From Tritrichomonas musculus (lineage: Eukaryota; Parabasalia; Tritrichomonadida; Tritrichomonadidae): a stretch of 64,000 bases of DNA. Numbering within the stretch: the first letter of the stretch is position 1; every line of letters starts with the position of its first letter. A program made the position numbers and the translations under genes. Under the pieces are notes generated by a model. The model was not told the origin of the DNA. It was given only the letters and a program-made list of their open reading frames with translations, and made no database searches. Below, one piece after another: positions 27,525 through 38,957 of the stretch. The stretch is taken from NCBI GenBank assembly GCA_039105265.1, contig JAPFFF010000020.1, positions 2,435,001 through 2,499,000 on the forward strand, read 5' to 3'.

Positions 27525-27899
27525 TTAAAATAAGCTAGAAAACCAACCTTTGACGCTTTGAAATGCATTTGAACAAGTATCAGCAACTTTTGTATAAATT
27601 GAATGAGCTGTAGATTCTTGTTGTTCATTCTTTGGCTCTTCCTTTGTTTCTTCTTTTTCCTGGGGCTCTTCAGCTGGTTTAATATCGGCACCTCTGGTTT
27701 TGGCATTATCTTCAGGCGGGAAATCATCAATATCAATCTTTACCACTTGTCTTGGAGTAACGGTGCATTCAACACCACCTTTGCTGACAATGATCTCGGA
27801 AGGACGATCGCTTCCACGTTCTCTAACAACTCTCTTAACAACAAGTTCATCATCATCTTTTTTTTCGGGAGTTGTCGCTAATTCAGGGCTTGTTGACAT
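27525..27899 (-). CDS. Small acidic hypothetical protein with C-terminal amphipathic helix
   Basis: A 124-residue protein with a compact N-terminal part, VVKRVVRERGSDRPSEIIV, then a Glu/Lys/Pro-rich linker (about 75-95) and a C-terminal helix ending FQSVKGWFSSLF that could insert shallowly into a membrane. I recognise no family. It is supported as a host gene by a complete frame, biased composition unlike the flanks, and an initiator-like TCATTT about 10 bases upstream of the ATG. Confidence 0.65.
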   Translation of the reverse strand: MSTSPELATTPEKKDDDELVVKRVVRERGSDRPSEIIVSKGGVECTVTPRQVVKIDIDDFPPEDNAKTRGADIKPAEEPQEKEETKEEPKNEQQESTAHSIYTKVADTCSNAFQSVKGWFSSLF

Positions 27900-27903
27900 T
27901 CTA

Positions 27904-27911
27904 AGAAATGA
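27904..27911 (-). promoter_or_regulatory. Initiator-like site of the gene at 27525
   Basis: On the minus strand TCATTTCT fits the trichomonad initiator consensus TCA(+1)YW, about 10 bases before the ATG. Confidence 0.5.
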
Positions 27912-28648
27912 TGTATATTTAATTTTTTAAAATATTGGTAAATATCCATAGAATTTATTTTTGAATAATTTTCTTTATATAGCATTCATATATTGTTAAA
28001 TAAATCATTAATATTAAATATTATTGATTTATTCTTATTTCATATTTTATTTCTATCTAATTAATAAATAAATACTATTATAAATAAAAATTTAATCATA
28101 GAATATTGTTTTTAAAATATTTTATTTTTTCGGGTTTAAGAAGTATTAAAAATAATTGAATAATTATCTGAAAAATGATAGATAAAAAAAAATTGAGAAT
28201 ATTATCGTCGTTGGTTTGATTAATTCCAGTTTTGAATTGATCTTTATTTATATATCCCTTATTTATAAAATTTTGATAAATTAGCATTTTTATGGCAAAA
28301 CTGTGAAATGCTCAAAAAAAATTTTTTTTGAATAAAATGATTGTTTTTTATATCATTCAAATATTATAATTATATTTTTTGCTCATTTAGCTTTATTTAA
28401 GAAATTCATATTTTTTTTCCTGGTTTGAGAGATAGGTCTCTCAATTTTTTTTTTTTTTTTTTTTCAAAAATACATGTTTATCTTTTTTGAAAAAGAATTA
28501 ATCTAAATATTATTGATATTTTTAAGTTTAATTTTATTTTAATATTTAATGAATTCTTATGAATTGATAAAAAAATTCATTCCATTTTTATCGATCTCCT
28601 TTAAAAAATATGAGAAATCACATAGAATAATTTGATAGATTTTTTCAA
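27912..28648. other. AT-rich divergent intergenic region
   Basis: Separates two divergent host genes. Contains long T runs (for example 28447-28464). An initiator-like TCACA lies at about 28618, 31 bases before the ATG at 28649. No other gene is supported. Confidence 0.5.
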
Positions 28649-29641
28649 ATGGATATTTATCAAATCTATCATGCAAATATACCAGACTTTATCAAAGAAC
28701 TTTCAGATGCACCTGAAATGCAGCGACTTAAAGGAATTGGAATGGATTGTGGATGTGAATATACCAAATTTCCAGCATATCAAAATCTTACGCCATATTC
28801 ACGCTTTGACCATAGCATTGGTGTAGCATTAATTGTGTGGCATTTTACCAATAATATTACTCAATCAATTGCTGGCTTGTTTCATGATATTAGTAGCCCA
28901 ACGTTTTCGCACACAGTCGATTTCATGCATAAAGATTACACTAAACAAGAAAGTACAGAAAATGGTACAGAAGAAATTATTAATTCGTCAACATATATTC
29001 AATCAAAATTACAAAAATACGGAATTCGCACAGAGGAAGTCTGTGATTATCATATTTATCCAATTGCAGATAATGACAAACCCAAATTATCAGCTGATCG
29101 TCTTGAATACACTCTTAATAATATGATTCGATATTTACATAAACCACAAAACGAAGTAAAATCATTTTATGATGATCTTTTTGTATCAAAAAATGAGTCA
29201 GGAATTGATGAGCTAGTCTTTAAAACGGAAAAAATAGCAGAACAATTCTCGATATTGGCATTGGAAACCTGTAAAATATACGTTCTTGATGAAGATCGAT
29301 TTTCCATGGAATCTTTGGCAATACTAATGCGTGATGCACTTCAACGGGAAGTCTTATCTATGCCAGATCTCAATACAACAGAACCTGAAATTATTACCAA
29401 AATAAAAAACGATCAAAAATTGAGACAAAAGTGGAATTGGTTTTGCTCACTTCACATTATACAGAAAAGTTATGAGAAACCTCCAAAAGAAGAAGAATGG
29501 ATCAACATTACAGCAAAAAAAAGATACATAGATCCTATCGTCTTTCCTCTGAAAAGAGTCTCAGCGATCTCGCCTCCTTTTCAAGCTGCCCTTGAAGACT
29601 TCAAGAAGAAGAGCTTTGACTACTGGGTGAAAGGAATTTGA
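28649..29641 (+). CDS. HD-domain phosphohydrolase
   Basis: A 330-residue protein of the HD superfamily, in the style of SAMHD1/dGTPase-like COG1078 proteins. The metal-binding pattern is visible: SRFDHSIGVA (His about 55), AGLFHDISSPTFSH (His-Asp about 79-80) and LSADRLEYT (Asp about 150). The N terminus, with MQRLKGIGMDCG before the first His, is typical of this branch. Likely reaction: hydrolysis of a nucleotide phosphate bond; the substrate cannot be told. The C-terminal 180 residues are helical and less conserved. A complete frame with an initiator-like site nearby. Confidence 0.85.
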   Translation: MDIYQIYHANIPDFIKELSDAPEMQRLKGIGMDCGCEYTKFPAYQNLTPYSRFDHSIGVALIVWHFTNNITQSIAGLFHDISSPTFSHTVDFMHKDYTKQESTENGTEEIINSSTYIQSKLQKYGIRTEEVCDYHIYPIADNDKPKLSADRLEYTLNNMIRYLHKPQNEVKSFYDDLFVSKNESGIDELVFKTEKIAEQFSILALETCKIYVLDEDRFSMESLAILMRDALQREVLSMPDLNTTEPEIITKIKNDQKLRQKWNWFCSLHIIQKSYEKPPKEEEWINITAKKRYIDPIVFPLKRVSAISPPFQAALEDFKKKSFDYWVKGI

Positions 29642-30822
29642 TTTATTATTGAATTTTCTCTTATATTAAAAAAAAAATTGTTTGTGATTCATTTTTTTTT
29701 GATTGATTAATGCGCTTTTTTTTTTTTTCTCTAAACCAAGCAGAATGATGCATTATTGCATAAATTGACTGTTTGTTTCATCTTTTAACATTTGTTTATC
29801 ACTCCATTTCAGTTTGAAGCTGTTTTTAATTTTTCTAATATGTAATTAATTGAGGAGAATCTTCTAAGAAAAATCATGCTTATTATTTGTGTAAAGTGAT
29901 TTCCAAGAAAAAGCTGAAGAATCAGGTTTAAAGGTATTAAGATATAATATTTATTGATATATAATTGGTAGTTGTATATATATATATTTTTTTTTTTTTT
30001 ATAACAACAAAGGCAATTTGCTTTTTTGATGTACATATATTTTAGTAGACTTAGATATCGTCTGTTTTCGAAAAAAATATTGGTGCAATTAAATCGGATA
30101 TTATACAATATTGTAAATGATATAATAGGTATACCTATTATTATTCTATTCATTCAGGCAAATTTCAAATCCCAACTACCAATTTTATTTTAAAGCTATT
30201 ATACATTTGATCATTAGATATATAAGCAATCTAGCAGGCTTAATATGGATTAATTATGAATATTTTATAAATAATTATTTTTTAAATTAATATATATTTA
30301 TAAATGTGCAATATTATTTAAAAAATATTAATATGTCATCGAGAAAAATCGCAAAATTAAAAAAATAAAAATTGAAAAGAGAATTGAGAGATACAAATAT
30401 TTGAATGCACATTCAAATTAATTAAATATAAATTAAAGCATTTTTATCTAATTAAAATAAATAAATTTATAGATATTTTAGTTAGAATAACTACTACAAT
30501 ATGAACATTTAAAATGAAAATCAATTATAACATGAGTTCTTATTTTGAAATTAAGTTGATCATCATTTTTAAAAATTTGATATTTTATAACATCTCAAAA
30601 TTATGAAACAAAAAGTGAATAATTGATTAATGAAGGTCATTAAATAAAATAGTAATATATATGTATTATAATAAGCATTTTTAAAATTTATTTTAATTTT
30701 AACAATTTATTTATAATATATATTTATTTTTATAAAATATATACTTAAAAAATCGTAAATATTGATGAAAGATGCAATCAATTATTTGACTAATATCAAC
30801 GGAAGTATGACCAAATACATAT
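29642..30822. other. AT-rich intergenic region
   Basis: Poly-T and poly-AT stretches between the HD-domain gene and the Sel1 gene. Short frames here are chance. No repeat or RNA gene seen. Confidence 0.55.
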
Positions 30823-30828
30823 TCATTT
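30823..30828 (+). promoter_or_regulatory. Initiator-like site of the Sel1 gene
   Basis: TCATTT, within ATTCATTTCAT, fits TCA(+1)YW and lies 4 to 9 bases before the ATG at 30832. Very short 5' leaders are normal in trichomonads. Confidence 0.5.
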
Positions 30829-30831
30829 CAT

Positions 30832-31791
30832 ATGATGGATGAAAATCTTCTCCAAAAATTTAATGAACTTAAATCAGAAGCTGATGAAGGTAATGATAAA
30901 GCTATGATAGAATGTGCAATTATGCTACAAGATGGGGAAGGTTGCGAAAGAGATCCAACAGCTGCTATTAAATATGTTAAAAAAGCAATTAAAAAAGGAA
31001 ATGATGAAGGCATGAGACTATATGGGACATGGCTTTGCACTGGCGAAGGCATTCCGAAAGACGAAGAGAAAGGAATTCGATATATCAAAAGTGCAGCTGA
31101 CAAAGGAAACGATGAAGCAATTACAGATTATGCCACTATGCTCCTACATGGCGAAGGAGTTACAGTTGACAAAGAAGAAGCTGCTCGACTTTTCAAGAAA
31201 GCAATTGAAAAAGGAAATTCCCGAGCTATGTTTGAATATGCCATTATGCTATTATATGGCGATGGTGTTCCAGCTGACAAAGATGAAAGCGAATCCCTCT
31301 TACAAAAATCTATTGAACAAGGAAATGATGAAGCAATGTTTGAATATTCAGTGATGCTGAAAAACGGTGAAGTTTTCCCAGCTGACAAGGAAGAAAGTAT
31401 CCGTCTTCTCAAGATGTCTGCGGAAAAAGGAAATGCCAAAGCTATGAACAATTATGCTCAATTATTATTAAATGGTGATGGGGTCCCAGTTGATACAGAG
31501 GAGGCAGTTAGAATGCTTCAAAAAGCAGCAGATAAAGGTAACAATAGAGCAATGCTTAACTATGCCAAAATGCTAATGACAGGTGAAAATGTGCCGACTG
31601 ACGTTGAAGAGGCCAATCGACTTCTCAATATTGTAATTGAGAGAGAAACTAACAAAGAAATGGTCGATTATGCAAATACCCTCCTGAAAAGCAGTTATAA
31701 TAAGAAAAATACAAACCAAAATAATTTTCTGTTTATTATTGCTATTTTAATTGGTGTTGCTATATCTTATTTAATGAATAAAATGAAATAA
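30832..31791 (+). CDS. Sel1-repeat protein with C-terminal membrane anchor
   Basis: A 319-residue protein made of about seven Sel1 repeats, each 36 residues, in the pattern A-x-x-x-YA-x-ML-x-x-GEGV-x-x-D-x-x-EA-x-x-x-x-KKA-x-x-KGN. A hydrophobic tail, NNFLFIIAILIGVAISYLMN (about 296-315), then three basic residues suggest a tail anchor in the ER or another membrane. Sel1 repeats form alpha-solenoids that bind proteins, as in ER-associated degradation adaptors. The repeats resemble those of the kinase-Sel1 gene at 33209, but a kinase domain is absent. The adjacent ATGs at 30832 and 30835 are both usable. Confidence 0.85.
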   Translation: MMDENLLQKFNELKSEADEGNDKAMIECAIMLQDGEGCERDPTAAIKYVKKAIKKGNDEGMRLYGTWLCTGEGIPKDEEKGIRYIKSAADKGNDEAITDYATMLLHGEGVTVDKEEAARLFKKAIEKGNSRAMFEYAIMLLYGDGVPADKDESESLLQKSIEQGNDEAMFEYSVMLKNGEVFPADKEESIRLLKMSAEKGNAKAMNNYAQLLLNGDGVPVDTEEAVRMLQKAADKGNNRAMLNYAKMLMTGENVPTDVEEANRLLNIVIERETNKEMVDYANTLLKSSYNKKNTNQNNFLFIIAILIGVAISYLMNKMK

Positions 31792-33208
31792 TTTTATTTT
31801 TATTTATAAATATGTTATTATGTCATACCATTTACATGCAAATTTATAATCGATGATTTTGATATTCGAATTGGAAATCAAAATAAACATCTAAGGATTG
31901 AAAGACAGATTCAACAGTTCCTCCATTTCTCTCAATATAATTCTTCCATTTTTCGAAATATTAAAACTCCGTTTTTAACATGAATATCTCTATTATAAAA
32001 CATTGTTTTGAGTTAAAAATTATTAGAATATATATATCAATAATACAATAATATAATATCATATTTATTAATTATTTAATAAAAAATTTGGTATAAAAAC
32101 ATTTGCTTTTTTTTTTTTTTTCCCCTTATATGACCAATATTTTGAAAAAAAACTCACAAAATTTTAAGCCTCCATTGAAAATTTCTTTTTTTATATTTTT
32201 ATTCTCTTAATATTTTCAATGCAATTCTAAATAACTTCTCAAACAAGATTTCATAGAGTTTGAATCTATTTCAGAAATAATTCATAAGGCATTCAAAATA
32301 TTCTTTGTTTTTCGATCAAAATGGTCAAATATTTCGCAAATATCATTCACATTAGAGTAGTAATAGTAGTATATGAATGTGAGTTTGCCGACGTCACAGA
32401 TAAACATCTCTCATCATCATCACCCTAGCAATTCATCCAGATTATTTCCTACCATTTTTCTATCCATAAATTGAATACTAAAACTGAGGTTCATCAATAT
32501 AACATAACAGTTTCATCTCAGCCATTTTTCTACCATTATATAATGCAAAAATAAACGCTTACACAAGTTTCATCAATGAATTCATCAATTCAAAAGCTAC
32601 TTTTAAATAAATAATCAATTCAAAAGCTACTTTTATGTAAAAATGAAAAAATTGACAATATCTCCCATATTATTAAGATTATGCATTTAATTAAGATTCA
32701 TATATTTATTAACTATTTTAATTAATTTTATTTTTGGTAATATCAGTTGTCTTATATATGTTTTTTTTTTTTTGAATAATCAATCAAAGATAAAATGAAT
32801 GAATCGAAATAACCATTTTAATATGTTTCAAAAATCATAATAAATGAATCATAAAGATTATTATATTAGGTTAATCATCAAAAATTAAAAGAAGATCAAA
32901 TGAAGATTATTATTTTAAAAAACATGATAAATAAACAATAAATCAATGATTTTGTATTTTAAAACAACTTTAATAAGCAATCAAATCCAATAAAATAAAC
33001 AAATAACAGTTTTTTATTTATATATGGAATTATAATGGAAATAATACTTAATAGTATATATAAATAAAATAGAATGATAAAAGACTAAAATTTATTTTGA
33101 AATTTAAGTAAACTAATTTAAACAAAACTTTTTTAAACAGAATAAATAAGAATTTTTATCATCTAAAATTCAATTCTTTATGAAAATTCGCATAATAATA
33201 ATATTTAA
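31792..33208. other. Intergenic region with a short tandem duplication
   Basis: AT-rich. TCAATTCAAAAGCTACTTTT occurs twice about 30 bases apart (near 32585 and 32613). A more complex patch with TCATCATCATC lies at about 32390-32460. No gene is supported. Confidence 0.5.
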
Positions 33209-36200
33209 ATATTTGGAAAAGTCTATAAAGCCAAAAACAAGAAAACCGGGAAAATATGTGCAGCAAAGATTTCCATTCAAAAGATTGAAGAGAATTCGAT
33301 AGATTTGATACGAAATCTTTCACGTGAAGTTGAAATCATTTCAAGATTGAATCATCCAGCAATTCTGAAGTTTTTTTTCTTCTGTTCAAAAAATTATAAA
33401 GGGAATCCAAAGCCAGTAATAATCACTGAATATGCAGCCAATGGATCGTTAGAGGACATTCTAGAACACGACAGGAATTCACCAGAAAATAGCATTTTAA
33501 CACCGACTATAAAGCACATCATTATTTTTGGCATTGCGAGTGCGATGTCATATTTGCATTCATACAATATAATTCATAGAGATCTAAAGCCAGCGAATAT
33601 TCTTTTGGATGAAAATTTTTATCCAAAAATCGCTGATTTCGGTCTCTCAAAATTTCAAATAAATCCACTGAATTCAATTGATGATTCAACGAAAGGTACA
33701 CCGTTATATATGGCACCAGAAGTATGGAATAATGAAGGACATTCCAAAGCATCTGACGTTTACTCATTTGCTCTAATTGTCTATGAATTAGTAACAAATG
33801 AAAAACCTTTTAAATCACTCAATTATTTCCAAGTTTTTGCAAATATTCTACAAGGAAAACGTCCCCAAATCGATTCATCTGTTCCTGATTTGTATAAAAA
33901 TATTATTGAATCATGCTGGGCACAAGATCCAGACAAAAGACCTTCATTTGATACGATTGCTTCGAAAACAATGTTAAATCAAAATTTGATGAATTTCAAT
34001 CTTGATTTTGATGAATATTCTGAATACATAAGTATTTACGTTCAGTATAAAAAGTCATTAAATATAAAACAAAATAATTACGATTTAATTGCAATTAAGA
34101 GGAAATATGACGAAATTAAAGTCAGCGAAGCTTTAACTGAACAATTTGTTAAATTAATTGACATAAATAAAAAAGAATTTAATCCTTTTTCGTACAAAGA
34201 ATACAGTAAATTTGACGATGAGCATAGAAGATTTATTAATAATGCAGGAAACGATCCTGAAAAGTTATTTATAATTGGCAGATCACTCATTGAAGGCCAC
34301 ATTTATTATCCTTACAATGCACAACTTGGAATCCTATATTTGAAAGAATCACTAAAAAATGGAAATAAAGAGTCCGCTATTTATTATTGCAATTTTCTTA
34401 TTAAGGGAAAAATCATTCCACAAAACTTTATAAAAGCAAGAAAATTGATTAAAAACAAATTAATGGATAATCAATCCAATTATTTCTTATTGGAAGGCAA
34501 AATATATAAGAAAGAAAACAAATACAAAGATGCTATGAATGAATTTCTAAAGTCATTTGAATTAGGAAATTTTGAATCCATTTATGAATATGGAAAAATG
34601 ATCTACAAAGGACTTGGCACTACAATTAATAAAGATGCTGCAATTGAATGCTACAAGAAAGCTAGTGATAATGGAATTGCTCAAGCAATGTTTGGATATG
34701 GGAAAATACTAATTAATGAAGAAAATACAAAAGAAGAAGGAATTAGATATATAATACTTGCTGCTAATAATGGCTGTACAAAGGCAATGTATTATTATCA
34801 TAATATGCTTAAAAATGGAGATAATGTACCAATTGATAATCATAATTCAATTGTATATTTAAAAAAAGCAACATGTGAAGGACATGTAGAATCAATGTAC
34901 GAAATAGGACTCTATTATAAATTATTTGATAAAAATTTTGAAGCACAACAAAAATACGTGTCATTACTTAAAAAAGCTGCTGATAAAGGCCATATTAATT
35001 CTATTTATGAATATGGAATGTTTTTATTAAATACAAAAGTTTTACCTGTTGATTATGAAATGGCAGCCAAATACATCAAAATTGCTGCAGATAATGGAAA
35101 TACAGATGCAATGATTGAGTATGCTTTAATTCTTTCTAAAGGAGAAGGAGTAGAAATTAATATAGATGAAGCCATTGAGTATTGTAAAAGAGCAATTGAT
35201 AAAGGTAGTATAGAAGCAATAACAACGTATGCACTAATTTTGAATAGCAATAAATGCAGTACTATTAACAAAGAAGAAGTCATTAAGTATTACAAAATGG
35301 GAATTGAAAAAGGTGATTCAAATGCAATGAACAATTATGCAATGATGCTACAAGAAGGTGATGGTGTTAAAATGGACAAAGAAGAAGCCGTTAAATATTA
35401 CAAAATGGCAATTAATGAAGGGAATTCATATTCAATGTATCGTTACGCTTTGATGCTTGAAAAAGGAGACGGCATTCAAAAAGACGAGAAAGAATCCATT
35501 AATATTTTAGAATTGCAATTGAAAAAGGCAATTCTTTCGCAATGAATCACTATGCAACAATATTAGCAAATGGAAATGAAACAGAGAAAGCGAAAGCCAT
35601 CAAATATTACAAAATGGCAATTGAAAAAGGGAATTCAAGTGCAATGTATAATTATGCATTGATGATAGAGAAAGGCGATGGAATTGTGATGAACCGAGAA
35701 CAATCTGTCAAATATTACAAAATGGCAATTGAAAAAGGCAATGATACATCAATGCTGAATTACTCAACAATGATTAAATATGGTGATGGCGTTTTCATCA
35801 CAAATGAAGAAGTAATTAAATATCTGAGAATGGCAATTTTAAAAGGAAATGCTCAAGCAATGAATAATTATGCTTCAATGCTACGAAATGGCATTGGAAT
35901 TGACATGGACAAAGAAGAAGCAATAAAATATTATAAAATGGCCATTGTTAGAGGAAATACAGATGCAACATTTAATTATGCAACAATGTTAGCAGAAGGC
36001 GAAGGCATTCCTGTTAACAAAAATTTAGCAATTGAAGGTTACAAAATAGCAATAAATAAAGGCCATTCAAATTCAATGAATAATTATGCTGTCATGTTAA
36101 GTAAAGGTGATGGTATTGAAGTTAATAGAGAAGAAGCAAGGAAGTATTTTAAAATGGCTATTGAAAAAGGTAATTCTGATGCAATGTATAATTATGCTCT

Positions 36201-36321
36201 AATGCTGCTAGATGAAAATGAATATGACACAGATGAAGTTGCAAAATATATTAAAATGGCAGCCGATTTTGGGAATCCAAGGGCTTTAAATGCTTATGAA
36301 AAATTTAAACGCATAAAATGA
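33209..36321 (+). pseudogene. Protein kinase-Sel1 repeat gene, frame-disrupted and without a clear start
   Basis: A TKL-like kinase domain followed by a long Sel1 solenoid. The frame is open from 33209 (FGKVYKAK, CAAKI), but only the end of the glycine loop is present, a stop precedes it and no in-frame ATG fits. The catalytic loop IIHRDLKPANIL, the metal site ADFGLSK and APEVW are intact. About 15 or more Sel1 repeats follow. At about 35501, in ATTAATATTTT, the frame shifts by one base: the repeat pattern continues without a gap in the second frame (35542-36321). Loss of one A from an A run would explain it. Either a recent pseudogene or a sequence error; kinase motifs are otherwise unspoiled. 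Confidence 0.75.
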
Positions 36322-36644
36322 ATGTAAAAAGTGATAAAATTTTATCAACATTAGTGAATACTCATTATATTTGGAGGAAATTCTTGTGCAAAGTATTAAA
36401 ATTGTTTGCAAAATGCATATTAAAAGTAAAAATTGATCATTATTTTTCAGATTTTTTAATTATTCAATTTGAATGGATGTTAAAAATCTCAACTTTGTAA
36501 AATCAATAAATAATCAATATTAATATTACTATTTTTGCTATTTTATTATATAATAATTATAAATCATATTTTATAATTTCGATCATTGAGGACAATCTGT
36601 AAAACATTGATGGAGAAATCACCCGAAATTTCAAGTGATTGAAC
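36322..36644. other. Short AT-rich gap between convergent genes
   Basis: Separates the kinase-Sel1 gene from the BspA-like relic on the other strand. I see nothing of note in it. Confidence 0.5.
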
Positions 36645-37359
36645 TTAGTTGAAAACATCATTACCAATTACAGTAATAAATAAAGGAATTGAAATTTGTT
36701 CTAGAGATACACAACAATACAACATACAAAATATATTTGAAGGAAATTTTTTTTCTGTCATTTGTAAAATTTTCGTGAAAAAGATATTTCTGGAAAGAAG
36801 AAGCCCCAACGATGCCAAAGATTGAGGAAATGAAACATCAGTCAATGAAAAGCAATCATAAAACGATGATTTTCCTATTTGCCAAACAGAAGAAGAAATT
36901 TCAATTTTTTTCAACGAAGTGCATTGAAGGAAAGAAGAATCGCCAATAAAAGTGACAGAAGAAGGACTTTTTATATTCTCGAGTCGTTTACAATTGAAGA
37001 AAGAATTTGAGCATTCAATGAATGTGCTTATATCAATTATCTTTAATGAAGAGGGAAATTCAATTCTTGCCAGCGATGAACATCCTTTAAAAGATTCTTT
37101 ACAAATTAGATTAACAGAAGAAGGAAATGACACTTCTTTCAGTGATAAACATATTTCAAATGAATTCTCTTCAATTTTGATCACTGAAGACGAAATTTCG
37201 ACTTCTTTAAGTAATGGACATTTTTTTGAATGAACCTTTTCCTATCGTTGTAACTGAAGATAGAATCACCATCTTTTCTAAAATATCAGAAAAGAATAGA
37301 GCATAATCTTCAATTTGTGTCATTTTTGAAGGTACTTTCACTTCAAACATCGAATTCAT
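36645..37359 (-). pseudogene. BspA-like leucine-rich repeat (LRR_5) gene relic
   Basis: Reads from an ATG at 37359. It shows the TpLRR pattern of BspA-like proteins, a large trichomonad surface-protein family: repeats such as IEFPSSLKIIDISTF, IEISSSVWQIGKSSFYDC and VSFPQSLASLG. After GKGSF the first frame meets a stop, and the repeats resume in another frame (about 37215), which fits one extra A in an A run near 37224. The repeat pattern degrades again towards 36645. It is far shorter than family members with full repeat arrays and has no membrane segment. A relic or fragment. Confidence 0.7.
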
Positions 37360-38881
37360 TTTTTTATTCTATTTTTAAGACAAAAAAATCTGATTCATGA
37401 GTGAATCAAATATGACATATCGAATGCTTTTGTCATCAGATAATTTGTCTTTCTTGCTATTTCAATATCGATATCTTATTCTTGCCACTTTTCTTGTTCT
37501 TCTTAACTGTCTTTGCCTTTTTCTTCATCAAAATCTATTTCTTTCTGCTTTTCAACTGTCGATTCAATAATCGATGTTTGCACTTCTTCAGCATTTATCT
37601 GATACATCAGCAGCTCCAATGGATTCGTTTTCAACTTCAAAATCTTCTTCTTTCTCAAAATCTTATTATTTTTATTATATTTATTTATTAATGTTCACAT
37701 TGTCTCCATAATTGATTAGTTTGATTAATGCTTGTTGTTGAGTTTGACTTTGAGAATAATGAAAATAAAACTCAATTTTATATCAAAAAGTTTTGTAAAA
37801 CATCATTAAAGGTAGTTTCACCAATTTTTAAATGATTGTTGATTCAACATCTAGTAATTAAGTAGATATAAAACTCATACTTCATAAAAAATCTATATTA
37901 TATTCTTATATTAGAGATTTGTATGACATGTTTAATGATATGGCAAGTTAATGATTGAAATAACACTTTTAAATTTTATATAAATGAAAAATTGATTAAT
38001 TAAAATAACGCAACAGTAATAATTCCGAGCTGTAAATTATATTAAAATAAATAAAAAAATATTATTAAATTTTTATAATTATTATTGTGATAATTATATT
38101 TTACAAGTTATAATTTTTAGATAAAACAAAACTTTTTGATAAATATAAAATCAAAAAATTGAATTGTTTTTTACATTATAAAATATTTTGAAAGAGTTTT
38201 ATTTATGAAATAAATTATAATATCTTCAAAATAAGTAAATAATAAATTATATATTTATATGATATAATTATGTAAGAGTATTAGCATGCGAAAACATTTA
38301 ATAATATATAAAAAGCCAAATCATATAAAATAATAGTTCAACAATTTGAATTAAATGTATTATAATTAGATGAGAAACAAGCAATTTTTATTATTCTTTC
38401 AATTTATGAATCATCTGTAAATAAACAATTTCTCTAATAATCTTTCACATTCAACGTTGTCAATATGTTTTTTATACCATTTTTTTTAAAATGCAATCTG
38501 ATTCTCATTTATTTTCAATTGAAAAACAATTACAAAATGAGTGCATTCTGTTTATTTAAAGTTGCAAATTTTCGTTACAAGCTTGAAATCTTGACTTCTT
38601 TAAGACTACATTATTTAGAATAAAATGTTTGCATATTTCAGTGAGGTAAAATGGAAATTGAATACTCATTTATTGATTTTGAAAAAGAAAATTGAACATT
38701 TAAAAGATAATTTCGAAAGCTGCATTTATAGTTTTCTCATTATATTTGTTCCAATATATAATATATATAATATCATTCAGATTAACTTTGTTAGTTTGAT
38801 TTTTTAATTCCGATATTTAATGTTCCATCAATGATTTAGTTTTTTATATTCAATAAAAATTTTCAAAATTTTCATTTTTTT
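37360..38881. other. AT-rich intergenic region
   Basis: Region upstream of the BspA-like relic. The first 300 bases have some coding-like texture (Ser/Thr/Phe-rich frames) that may be more relic. The remainder is low-complexity AT. No gene supported. Confidence 0.45.
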
Positions 38882-38903
38882 AAGGTCAATATATATTGAC
38901 CTT
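38882..38903. promoter_or_regulatory. 22-bp perfect palindrome upstream of the ankyrin-kinase locus
   Basis: AAGGTCAATAT followed directly by its exact reverse complement, 54 bases before the ATG at 38958. It resembles a binding site for a dimeric regulator, or could be a simple hairpin. Confidence 0.5.
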
Positions 38904-38957
38904 CAAGATAAATAAACTATTCAAATATTTATAAATAATCACTCAAATTGCAACTTT

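Noticed and set aside
27603-27930. Plus-strand frames opposite the acidic hypothetical gene
   Set aside because: Antisense shadows; the minus-strand frame has the initiator-like site and gene-like composition.
29809-30153. 114-codon minus-strand frame
   Set aside because: Low-complexity, Ile/Tyr/Asn-rich, spans microsatellite DNA.
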